Positions 1 through 7,107 of a DNA stretch of 52,579 nt are shown piece by piece. A program made the position numbers and the translations under genes. Source of the DNA: DATJFH01 sp035495815. GTDB taxonomy: Bacteria; Acidobacteriota; Terriglobia; Bryobacterales; Bryobacteraceae. How positions within the stretch are numbered: the first letter of the stretch is position 1; the number at the start of each line of letters is the position of its first letter. The notes beneath the pieces were generated by a model, which saw only the letters and a list, made by a program, of their open reading frames with translations, made no database searches and had not been told where the DNA came from. The stretch spans positions 1 through 52,579 of the forward strand of contig DATJFH010000343.1 in assembly GCA_035495815.1 (NCBI GenBank), written 5' to 3'.

Positions 1-663
1 ATTCTGGTGCGTGGAGTTCACGGACCGGGCGAGATTCACGTGGTGATCGTGTAAGGCGGCGACAGCGCCCGCGAGATGCGCGCGCAGATCGGCGATCACC
101 TTGAGCACCGGGGCCCCGGCGAACGCCGGACTGCGGCTCGAATCCTTCCAGCGGAATCCGGGGGAGTACACGGCGACGAAATCCCAGACGTATTCATCCA
201 TGTCGAACAGGATCTTCGCGCCGGATTTCTGGCCAAAAGTCTGAGGTCCGCCCATTTGAGCCGAGAGCCGATGGCTCTTATCCCAAAATTGGGTAGCGCG
301 GCGGTCCGGAATTCTGGCCAGCGCGCCGGTGCGGACTCCGACCGAATCGGTCACCAGAATCGGCTCCCACACGACGAAGACCGCGAGCGGCGCGGCTTCG
401 AAGTCTTTCAGCACTGTCTGGAGTGCGGAGGCCCCCCGCAGACAGGTGCTTCATGTGGGCGAGAACAGGCCTACCACGCGCACTTTGGCGGCGGCGTCAT
501 CGAACAGCTGCTCGAAGGCCGGAAAGCCGGCGCGGTCCAGATCGATCAGCGCCAGCTGACCGGCGGGCGTGCGCGAGGGCGCGAACCAGAAATAAGCGCC
601 GGCCAGGCAGAACAACGCCAGCAGAGCCAGCAGAAGAATGAGACGCTTCGATCGCAAGATCAA
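1..663 (-). CDS. Thioredoxin-like membrane-anchored selenoprotein with in-frame UGA (C-terminal end may lie outside the window)
   Basis: The frame from TTG at 661-663 gives about 70 residues, meets TGA at 451-453, then stays open for 150 codons to the left edge with no other stop. Residues about 7-27 are a hydrophobic anchor, followed by a probably extracytoplasmic domain. The TGA sits in VVGLFSPT-(UGA)-S-T-C-LRGAS, that is, at the first position of a CxxC motif at the end of a beta strand and the start of a helix, the thioredoxin active-site geometry. Decoded as selenocysteine it gives U71-S-T-C74. The downstream part (FVVWEPILVTD, FWDKSHRLS, VWDFVAVYSPGFRW) resembles, from memory, thioredoxin-like proteins of soil bacteria that have Cys at this position. 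A stem-loop fitting bacterial SECIS rules follows the TGA. No ribosome site is visible; TACAAT lies just before the TTG codons, so TTG 655-657 is an alternative leaderless start. The selenocysteine reading is inference; the alternative is a pseudogene with one nonsense mutation. Confidence 0.8.
415..444 (-). promoter_or_regulatory. SECIS-like stem-loop downstream of the UGA
   Basis: On the minus strand, starting 7 bases after the TGA, UGUCUG (439-444) pairs perfectly with CAGACA (415-420). Inside it CGGGG pairs with CUCCG (one G-U pair), closing a three-base apical loop GGC; five unpaired bases lie on the 3' side between the two stems. The loop begins 17 bases after the UGA and its first two bases are G. 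This fits the published bacterial SECIS model: an apical loop 16-37 bases from UGA, at least one G in its first two positions, and an upper stem of 4 bp or more. The hairpin is seen directly; binding by SelB is inferred. Confidence 0.65.
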
Positions 664-865
664 TTGTAAGCGAACGGGTACAGCGCCCGGGGGCGTCCGC
701 TCGGACCGTGGAGCCTTTCGACAGCCGCCTAAAATAGGCTGAGTGGGGCGGACCCCAGAATCGGCGCCTGGCGGGTTGGTTGCCGACTACGAATATTGGC
801 GGTCGAGCACGGGTCCATCGGGCGGCCGGCTATGGGACGCGGCGGGTCCCGAGCGGAATTAGGGT

Positions 866-871
866 TATACT
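866..871 (+). promoter_or_regulatory. Candidate -10 element of the S41 protease-guaA operon
   Basis: TATACT lies 23 bases before the ATG at 895, and an AAGGA-like ribosome site falls between them. No convincing -35 hexamer is seen 16-18 bases upstream. Confidence 0.35.
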
Positions 872-894
872 AACAGCAAGGACGGTTTTGCCGG

Positions 895-2478
895 ATGGCC
901 CAAAAGAGGCGTTCTCTACTCTATCTACCGTTTGTAATCGCGCTCTGTTCTCTGCTCGGTGGCATTTACGGCCCTCGTGTCGAGGTTGCCGCGGCGGCGA
1001 ACGAAGACGATATCCGAAACAGCTTGAAGACTTTCACCCGCATTTACAACGTGGTGGAGGAAAACTTCGCCGATCCGGTGAATCCGGACAAAGCCGTTTA
1101 CAAGGGCGCGATCCCGGGCATGCTCAGAACGCTCGATCCGCACTCCAATTTTTTCGATCCGAGGGATTTCCAACTCCTGCGCGAAGACCAGAAAGGCCAC
1201 TATTACGGCGTGGGAATGACGGTGGCCGAGCGCAACCGGAAGACCATCGTGATTGCGCCTTTCACCGGGTCGCCCGCTTATAAAGCCGGCATCCGGCCGG
1301 GCGACGTGATCATGACGGTGAACGACAAGCCGACCGACAATCTGACCACCACCGAAGTCGCGGATCTTCTGAAAGGACCGCGCGGCACGCAGGTGCAGAT
1401 TGTCATCTCGCGCGAGGGCAACGACAAGCCGCTCACCTTTAACGTGGTTCGCGACGAGATCTCGCGAAAGAGCGTGCAGGACGCCATCTGGCTCAAGCCC
1501 GGCATCGCCTACATGACCATCGAGTCTTTCAACGAAACCACCAGCCCGGAAGTGGAGGAAAACCTCAAGCGGTTGAACGAGAATAACCTGAAGGGGCTCA
1601 TTCTCGATTTGCGCGACAACCCGGGCGGGCTGCTTAACGAAGGAGTCGCGGTGGCCGACCGGTTCCTGCGGAAAGGCCAGGCAGTGGTGTCGCACCGCGG
1701 CCGGTCATCGCCGGAAAAGACTTACGTGGCCCGCCGCGGCAACGGCAATCACGATTATCCGATCGTCGTCCTGGTGAACCGCTACTCCGCCTCGGCCGCC
1801 GAGATTGTATCGGGAGCGCTCCAGGATCACGACAGAGCCTGGATTCTGGGCGAGAACACCTTCGGAAAAGGGCTCGTTCAGACCGTTTTCCCGCTGCAGG
1901 AAAACACCGGCCTGGCCCTGACGACGGCGAAATATTACACGCCGAGCGGCCGGCTGATCCAGCGCGACTACAGCCATACTTCTTTCTTCGATTATTACAA
2001 CCACAAGGACCTCGATTCGAAGAATCTTCAGGACGTCAAGATGACCGACGCCGGACGCACTGTCTACGGCGGCGGCGGAATCTCGCCGGACGAGAAATAC
2101 GTCACGCCGAAATTCAATCCGTTCCAGGTTCAGCTTCTGAGCAAATTCGCCTTTTTCAACTTCTCCAAGCGGTACTTCGGCTCGCACGAGGCGAAGCTGC
2201 CCAAGAACTGGGCGCCGGATGCGAATATCATGAACGAATTCCACGCGTTCCTGTTGAAAGAGAAGTTCCAGTTCACGGAAGCCGAATTCGCGGAGAACAA
2301 CGACTGGATCAAGCGGTTCCTGCGAAAGGAAATGTACATCACCGCGTTCAGCGCGGACGAGGCCAACCGGATCAAAGTGGAGACCGACCCGATGGTGGAG
2401 AAGGCTGTGGACTCGCTCCCCAGAGCCAGGGCTTTGCTCGAATCCGCCAAGCGCGTGATCGTGCAACGTATGAAGTGA
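895..2478 (+). CDS. S41 family C-terminal processing peptidase (CtpA/Prc-like)
   Basis: An exported serine protease of the tail-specific (CtpA/Prc) family, 527 residues. The N-terminus (residues 7-35) is a signal peptide or anchor, so the enzyme acts in the cell envelope on protein C-termini. A PDZ domain covers about residues 100-190 (GVGMTV, AGIRPGDVIMTVND). The S41 core follows with LILDLRDNPGG (about 236-245). The catalytic dyad is visible as Ser300 in NRYSASAAEI and Lys325 in ENTFGKG, with the 25-residue spacing typical of the family. After about residue 400 there is an extra C-terminal helical region of some 110 residues. The stop codon overlaps the GTG start of guaA by four bases (GTGA), so the two genes are translationally coupled although their functions look unrelated. 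Family assignment is firm; the substrate is unknown. Confidence 0.95.
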   Translation: MAQKRRSLLYLPFVIALCSLLGGIYGPRVEVAAAANEDDIRNSLKTFTRIYNVVEENFADPVNPDKAVYKGAIPGMLRTLDPHSNFFDPRDFQLLREDQKGHYYGVGMTVAERNRKTIVIAPFTGSPAYKAGIRPGDVIMTVNDKPTDNLTTTEVADLLKGPRGTQVQIVISREGNDKPLTFNVVRDEISRKSVQDAIWLKPGIAYMTIESFNETTSPEVEENLKRLNENNLKGLILDLRDNPGGLLNEGVAVADRFLRKGQAVVSHRGRSSPEKTYVARRGNGNHDYPIVVLVNRYSASAAEIVSGALQDHDRAWILGENTFGKGLVQTVFPLQENTGLALTTAKYYTPSGRLIQRDYSHTSFFDYYNHKDLDSKNLQDVKMTDAGRTVYGGGGISPDEKYVTPKFNPFQVQLLSKFAFFNFSKRYFGSHEAKLPKNWAPDANIMNEFHAFLLKEKFQFTEAEFAENNDWIKRFLRKEMYITAFSADEANRIKVETDPMVEKAVDSLPRARALLESAKRVIVQRMK

Positions 2479-4262
2479 CCGAGCGCGCCGCCTCAGCCAC
2501 ACCTCAAATCACGGTGCTCGACGCCGGCGGTCAGTATTGCCATCTGATCGCGCGGAAGATACGCGAACTGGGCGTCTACGCGGATGTTCGTCCCAGCGAA
2601 ACGGCGGCCGCCGACCTAGCCGGGCGGAAGGGGCTGATCATATCGGGCGGTCCGAGCAGCGTCTACGACGCGGGCAGTCCCACAGTGGATCCGGCGATCT
2701 TCAACGGGGGGCCTGCCGTGCTGGGAATCTGCTATGGCCTGCAGTTGATGGCCTATCTGCTGGGCGGCACGGTGCTCAAAGGGGAGAAGGGCGAGTTCGG
2801 ATTCGCCACGCTCGAGCTGGACGGCCCCGGCGAGGATCCGCTATTCCGCGGACTGCCCTTGCGGCAGCAGATCTGGATGAGTCACCGGGACGTGGTGAAG
2901 GATCCGCCCGCGGGATTTTCGGTGCTGGGCGCCACCGGCGCGTGCGCGGTAGCCGCCATGGTGGAGCCGGAACGGCGGCTGTACGGCGTGCAGTTTCATC
3001 CGGAGGTGATCCACACGCCCAAGGGCGCCGAGATCCTGTCGAACTTCCTGTTTTCTGTCTGTCACTGCGAGCGGGACTGGGATCCGAAGCACCGCATACC
3101 GGCGATTGAAGAGGACATTCGCCGCGTGGTGGGAGACCGCAACGTCTTCTTTTTCGTCAGCGGCGGCGTGGATTCCACGGTGGCTTACACGCTGTGCCTG
3201 CATGCCTTGGGTGGAAGCCGCGTGCGGGGCGTTTACGTGGACACCGGACTGATGCGGCAGGGGGAGACCGGGTTCGTGCGCTCGACCTTCGACGCCCTGG
3301 GGAAGGGAACGCTCGACGTCGAGCAGGCAGCCGGAGAGTTTCTGGGGGCGCTCGAAGGCGTTCGCGACCCGGAGCTGAAGCGGCATATCATCGGCGAGCA
3401 GTTCCTGAGGGTACAGGAGCGCGTCATCGAATCCCGCGGGCTGCTGGACGGGCATTGGATTCTGGGGCAGGGAACGATCTACCCGGACACGATCGAATCG
3501 GGCGGCGCCGAAAAGGCGGAGACGATCAAGACGCACCACAACCGGGTCGCCGGCGTGCAAAAGCTGCTGCAGGCAGGGCGGGTGGTGGAGCCGCTGAGCT
3601 CGTTCTACAAGGACGAAGTTCGCGAGATCGGCGTCGAGTTGAATTTGCCGGCCGAACTGCTCGAGCGGCACCCGTTCCCGGGACCGGGTCTGGCCATCCG
3701 CTGTCTCTGCTCGGAGACGGGCGGCGCTCCGGAGCGTACGCCGGAGGGCTGGGTGATCCCGATCCGCTCGGTCGGGGTGCAGGGCGATTCACGTTCCTAT
3801 GCTCCCGTGCTGGCTCTCGACCGGCTTGAACCGCCGGCGAGCCTTCACGAGACGGCGACCGAGCTGATCAACCGGATGGTGGGCGTGAACCGTGTGATCG
3901 CGCGGGTACAAGGGAAGGCGGCGATGGGCGAGCTTCGCGTACGCCCCAGCGTGCTCTCCGCCGTGCGTCTGGAGCTTCTGAGGCGGGCGGACGCGACGGT
4001 GCGGCGGCTGTCTGAGGAGAGCGGCTTCGAGGCTACAATCTGGCAGTTCCCGGTGGTGTTGATTCCGCTGGGTCTCGATTCGTGTCCGGACTCGATCGTG
4101 CTGCGGCCGGTCGATTCGGTGGATGGCATGACCGCCCAGTCCGCCCCGATTCCGGAGCCCCTGCTCGGTTCCATTACTTCCGAAATTCTTACCGAGCCTG
4201 GCATTGCCTGCGTTTTCTACGACTTGACTCACAAGCCACCGGGTACGATTGAGTGGGAGTAA
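2475..4262 (+). CDS. guaA: GMP synthase (glutamine-hydrolysing), long type
   Basis: Converts XMP to GMP with ATP and glutamine in the cytoplasm, the last step of guanine nucleotide synthesis. The class I glutamine amidotransferase domain (residues 8-195) has the triad Cys86 (GICYG), His175 and Glu177 (QFHPEV). The ATP-pyrophosphatase domain carries the P-loop SGGVDS at 229-234. Further hallmarks are KTHHNRV, RHPFPGPGLAIR and the C-terminal KPPGTIEWE. At 595 residues it is 70 or more longer than the E. coli enzyme. The extra length and motifs such as KTHHN and YDLTHKPPGTIEWE resemble the longer, human-like form. The start is GTG at 2475, four bases inside the upstream protease gene; no other start gives the conserved N-terminus TVLDAGGQY. 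Confidence 0.97.
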   Translation: MTERAASATPQITVLDAGGQYCHLIARKIRELGVYADVRPSETAAADLAGRKGLIISGGPSSVYDAGSPTVDPAIFNGGPAVLGICYGLQLMAYLLGGTVLKGEKGEFGFATLELDGPGEDPLFRGLPLRQQIWMSHRDVVKDPPAGFSVLGATGACAVAAMVEPERRLYGVQFHPEVIHTPKGAEILSNFLFSVCHCERDWDPKHRIPAIEEDIRRVVGDRNVFFFVSGGVDSTVAYTLCLHALGGSRVRGVYVDTGLMRQGETGFVRSTFDALGKGTLDVEQAAGEFLGALEGVRDPELKRHIIGEQFLRVQERVIESRGLLDGHWILGQGTIYPDTIESGGAEKAETIKTHHNRVAGVQKLLQAGRVVEPLSSFYKDEVREIGVELNLPAELLERHPFPGPGLAIRCLCSETGGAPERTPEGWVIPIRSVGVQGDSRSYAPVLALDRLEPPASLHETATELINRMVGVNRVIARVQGKAAMGELRVRPSVLSAVRLELLRRADATVRRLSEESGFEATIWQFPVVLIPLGLDSCPDSIVLRPVDSVDGMTAQSAPIPEPLLGSITSEILTEPGIACVFYDLTHKPPGTIEWE

Positions 4263-4269
4263 GCCGGGC

Positions 4270-4296
4270 TTTACAATGGAATTGGTATGGTATAAT
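4270..4296 (+). promoter_or_regulatory. Promoter of cspA
   Basis: TTTACA (4270-4275), a 15-base spacer, then TATAAT (4291-4296) preceded by TGG, an extended -10. Transcription would start near 4303, leaving a leader of about 130 bases before cspA. Long leaders are usual for cold-shock genes. Confidence 0.6.
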
Positions 4297-4339
4297 TAGT
4301 ACCGCGTTTGACTCTTGTGTTCCGTATTCGATGAGATTT

Positions 4340-4376
4340 GAGGGGGTTGCCGGTGCAGGCCAGCCGCAACCCCCTC
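4340..4376 (+). promoter_or_regulatory. GC-rich hairpin in the cspA leader
   Basis: GAGGGGGTTG (4340-4349) is exactly complementary to CAACCCCCTC (4367-4376), a 10-bp stem with a 17-base loop, about 60 bases before the cspA ATG. It is followed by a weak CTTGCTTT stretch, so it could act as an attenuator or as a temperature-sensitive leader structure. The structure is seen; the role is inferred. Confidence 0.5.
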
Positions 4377-4434
4377 TTGCTTTAAACGGAGGAGGGCGCG
4401 GAGGAATTCGCATAACAGCAAAAAGGAAACACAG

Positions 4435-4641
4435 ATGAAAGAAAAAGGTACAGTGAAGTGGTTCAACGCAGCCAAAGGGTATGGCTTCATTCAAAGAGAA
4501 AACGGTGAAGACGTATTCGTACACTTCTCCGCGATTCAATCGGAGGGCTATCGAAGTCTGGACGAAGGTTCCAGAGTAGAGTTCGAAGTGACGCGCGGTC
4601 CCAAGGGTCTGCAGGCTGCAAACGTCACCCTGGGAGCCTGA
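4435..4641 (+). CDS. Cold-shock protein, CspA family
   Basis: A 68-residue single OB-fold RNA/DNA-binding protein that melts secondary structure in mRNA. It starts KGTVKWFNAAKGYGFI and carries both nucleic-acid-binding motifs: RNP1 (KGYGFI, about 14-19) and RNP2 (VFVHF, about 27-31). The length is normal. An AAAGGAAA ribosome site precedes the ATG at good spacing. It has its own extended -10 promoter and a structured leader, and is followed 96 bases later by infA, another OB-fold protein of the translation apparatus; the pair is probably co-expressed. Confidence 0.97.
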   Translation: MKEKGTVKWFNAAKGYGFIQRENGEDVFVHFSAIQSEGYRSLDEGSRVEFEVTRGPKGLQAANVTLGA

Positions 4642-4665
4642 TCGGAAAAACGGTCTGAACGGGCT

Positions 4666-4721
4666 GGCAAACCGGTCGCCAAGGACGCGTCGCCGGTTTG
4701 CCGGGCCCGAAGGGGTGGCCC
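4666..4721 (+). other. Two hairpins between cspA and infA
   Basis: GGCAAACCGG (4666-4675) pairs perfectly with CCGGTTTGCC (4693-4702). Immediately after, GGGCC (4703-4707) pairs with GGCCC (4717-4721). Neither is followed by a T run, so they are unlikely to be intrinsic terminators. They may set the cspA/infA mRNA ratio by stalling or protecting 3' ends. The infA ribosome site (AAGGAAAGG) comes directly afterwards and is left unpaired. Confidence 0.5.
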
Positions 4722-4737
4722 CGTTAAGGAAAGGTGA

Positions 4738-4956
4738 ATGAGTAAAGAAGACAATATTGAAGTGACTGGCGTGGTGCTGGAGAAATTTCCCAGCGGCCTG
4801 TTCAGTGTACAGTTGGACCATGATCGCGTGGTGCTCGCCCACCTGGCGGGGCGATTGAGGCGGAACCGTATCCGGGTCCTCGCCGGCGACCGCGTGACCA
4901 TGGAACTATCCCCCTACGATCTGACCAAGGGGCGAATCACATTTCGCCACCGGTAG
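4738..4956 (+). CDS. infA: Translation initiation factor IF-1
   Basis: A 72-residue OB-fold protein that binds the ribosomal A site with IF-2 and IF-3. It shows the family pattern throughout: SKEDNIEVTGVVLE at the start, then LAGRLRRNRIRVLAGDRV, then SPYDLTKGRI near the end. The length matches the usual 71-73. Preceded by a strong AAGGAAAGG ribosome site. Bacteria usually keep infA beside ribosomal protein genes or alone; here it follows a cold-shock gene, so this could be a second, cold-linked copy. Other copies cannot be judged from this window. Confidence 0.95.
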   Translation: MSKEDNIEVTGVVLEKFPSGLFSVQLDHDRVVLAHLAGRLRRNRIRVLAGDRVTMELSPYDLTKGRITFRHR

Positions 4957-4964
4957 TTTTTTTT
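4931..4964 (+). terminator. Possible intrinsic terminator after infA
   Basis: GGCGAA (4931-4936) pairs with TTCGCC (4943-4948) around a six-base loop inside the last infA codons; eight T residues follow at 4957-4964. The eight-base gap between stem and T run is longer than usual, so efficiency is uncertain. Confidence 0.4.
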
Positions 4965-5076
4965 CTTCCCCTCACTATTGAATTGAATCGGGCCGTCCGG
5001 GCAGTCACTATAAGTCACGCGAGCCCCGCGGCGACGAGTGCGCCACAGCGCGTTCCAGTACCCCTACGGCAAATAC

Positions 5077-5104
5077 TTGACTGTGGGTGTATGTCTCGGA
5101 TACT
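5077..5104 (+). promoter_or_regulatory. Candidate promoter of the SIR2-like gene
   Basis: TTGACT (5077-5082), a 16-base spacer and GATACT (5099-5104), 12 bases before ATG 5117. The in-frame GTG at 5087 would lie upstream of the predicted transcript start, which favours ATG 5117. Confidence 0.45.
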
Positions 5105-5116
5105 CTGCTTGTGACC

Positions 5117-7102
5117 ATGCGGTTCGTGCTTATCGGCATTTTTCTAGGCGTATCGGGGTTGGTGGGGTTCTTTTCCCTGGCGAAGTACAAGCAAGTGGAA
5201 CGCCTGGAGACCCATGTCACGGCAACCATACCGGTGGAAGGGTTGGAGCGAATCTGGTTCGCGCCGTCTGGAGACCTGGCCGGCATCGGTGTTCAGAAAT
5301 CCAGGCTGTCGGTGCGCGTCTGGTCCCGGACCGGCGCGCCGGTGCGGATGCGGGAACTGGACCTTGCAGCCGCAAAGAGCTCCGCTAAACCGGTTTTCGC
5401 GGTATCCGCGGAAGGCACGGAGGTGGCCTGGGTAGACGACACCAGCCTCCGTCTGACTCGCATCGCGGGAACAGAGCCCGAATCGCGCAGCCTCACGCAT
5501 TTCAAAAAAGCCGCGCCGATTACCGGACTGGCCTTCGCCGGACCCGGCAAGCTGGCAGCGCTTTATGGAAACGGCGAACTGGAGCTGCGCGAACTGGCCG
5601 GCGGCCGGGTTGTGGCCAGCACCCGGCTGGAGATGGCTGAAGCGGACCTGCTTCTCTCCAACGGACTCTATCTGGCGGCTTATTCGAGCGGCTCGGGCGC
5701 CGCGGTGGTCTTCGACACGACAGGCGACCGGTTTTCGCTGATCGAAAACAAGAAGTATCCGCAGGACAATCTGACGATGACGCTGTCGCCCTCGGCGAGG
5801 CTCGCGGTGGGCACGCGCGAAGCTGTGGAACAGCTGGGGAATTCGTTTCGCTCGCCGGGGCCGGTTCGCAGCATGTCGTTTTTGGATCGTAATCGAGTTC
5901 TGATCGGCGGCGACTTCGAAGGCGTCTATCTGGTGGGACCGAATCAGGGGCCGCAGCAGGTTGCGGGCGCCGGCAAGGAAACCACGCTGGTGGCGTCGTC
6001 CGGAATGAACTTCGCCTTCGGAGGTGGAAAGGAGATTTCGCTCGCTTCGGGACGGATGATCCAGAGCCGCGAATACCTGGGCATGGGGCTTCCGCGCCTG
6101 TGGGTTCTCCTGGCTTTGCTCGGATTGTACGTACCGTTGCTGATGTACTTCTTCTATGGGACCTTCGGATATATTTTTCGAAAGCTGACCAGCGTGAACA
6201 TTGCCGAACCCGAAGAGGGCGGAAAGCTCGCGAACGAGGGTCCGATACCCGATGCCCTGGTAGAAGCCTGCCGCAACGGCGACTGCGTTCTGTGGGCAGG
6301 AAGTGGACTGGGTGCGCAGGGTGGGCTGCCGACCTGGACGCAGTTTCTGCGGGAGACGTTGGATTGGGCGGTGTCCGGAAACCACCTGACGGCGGACGCC
6401 GCGCGCGCGGGCTTGTCTGAGCTCGCGGAAGGCAAAGCGGGACTGGCGGCGGACCGGATTGCGTCCTCCATAGAGGACCGGCGTTCTCTCCACGCGTACC
6501 TGAGCCAGCGTTTTCGCGTCTATTCTGATTTACCCGCGGCGCACCAACTCCTTCGCGAGCTCGATTTTCCGGCGCTGGTGACCACCAGCTTCGATAATCT
6601 TCTGGATCGGGCGTTTCCTCACTCGGGAGGCCGCATCTATACAGCTGAAACCTGCAGTGAATTACTGAGGGCGGCGGCGCGGCACGAGTTCCTGCTGTTG
6701 AAGCCCTTCGGAACCCTGGATGAGCCGGAAACGATTCGCCTCGGCCCGGCCGAATGCGGGCGCGTCATCGGCGACAACCCGGCGGTCTCCGAGCTGATGG
6801 GGGAGTTGTTTCGGACGCGAGTGTTCCTGTTCATCGGCGCCAGCCTGGATGGTTTGGAGCGCGACCTGACGGCGCTGTCGCCTCCGGCGGAGGCGGGTCG
6901 GAAGCATTTCGCGCTGGTTCCCACCAACGCTCCGGGGTGGGAAGCGGCGGCGGAGCGTCTTACGCAGCGCTATGCGATCGCAACTCTGCCATATACGGCC
7001 TCCACCCCGCTGCATCCTGAGGTGGTGGACTTCCTGACGAAACTGAGAGGCCTGATTCACGAGAGGTCCTACTCGCAGGAGTCCTTCGAGGCGGCGGAGT
7101 AA
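5117..7102 (+). CDS. Membrane protein: beta-propeller-like sensor plus cytoplasmic SIR2-like domain
   Basis: 661 residues from ATG 5117 (GTG 5087 would add ten). Residues 1-20 are a membrane anchor. About 30-315 is a beta-rich, propeller-like region with repeated 'LAAxY..GxLELREL' blades. A second membrane helix lies at about 327-355. Residues 375-650 resemble the SIR2_2 (SIR2-like NAD-binding) fold: LWAGSGLGAQGGLPTW (GSG at 395-397), AAHQLLRELDF, VTTSFDNLL (489 on), LLKPFG (529-532) and FLFIGASLDGLERDL. The topology puts the propeller outside and SIR2 inside. The usual catalytic His in the K-x-H-G motif is Phe here, and the usual Asn of TTNYD is Ser, so NAD hydrolysis is doubtful and nucleotide sensing more likely. 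SIR2 domains occur in antiphage systems, but no other defence gene is nearby. The M81 peptidase gene follows 5 bases after its stop. The architecture is read from motifs, not a search. Confidence 0.75.
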   Translation: MRFVLIGIFLGVSGLVGFFSLAKYKQVERLETHVTATIPVEGLERIWFAPSGDLAGIGVQKSRLSVRVWSRTGAPVRMRELDLAAAKSSAKPVFAVSAEGTEVAWVDDTSLRLTRIAGTEPESRSLTHFKKAAPITGLAFAGPGKLAALYGNGELELRELAGGRVVASTRLEMAEADLLLSNGLYLAAYSSGSGAAVVFDTTGDRFSLIENKKYPQDNLTMTLSPSARLAVGTREAVEQLGNSFRSPGPVRSMSFLDRNRVLIGGDFEGVYLVGPNQGPQQVAGAGKETTLVASSGMNFAFGGGKEISLASGRMIQSREYLGMGLPRLWVLLALLGLYVPLLMYFFYGTFGYIFRKLTSVNIAEPEEGGKLANEGPIPDALVEACRNGDCVLWAGSGLGAQGGLPTWTQFLRETLDWAVSGNHLTADAARAGLSELAEGKAGLAADRIASSIEDRRSLHAYLSQRFRVYSDLPAAHQLLRELDFPALVTTSFDNLLDRAFPHSGGRIYTAETCSELLRAAARHEFLLLKPFGTLDEPETIRLGPAECGRVIGDNPAVSELMGELFRTRVFLFIGASLDGLERDLTALSPPAEAGRKHFALVPTNAPGWEAAAERLTQRYAIATLPYTASTPLHPEVVDFLTKLRGLIHERSYSQESFEAAE

Positions 7103-7107
7103 TCACG

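Noticed and set aside
5117..7102. SIR2-like gene as part of a known antiphage system (Thoeris, DSR or similar)
   Set aside because: No TIR, nuclease, transposase or other defence gene is adjacent, and the catalytic residues are altered.
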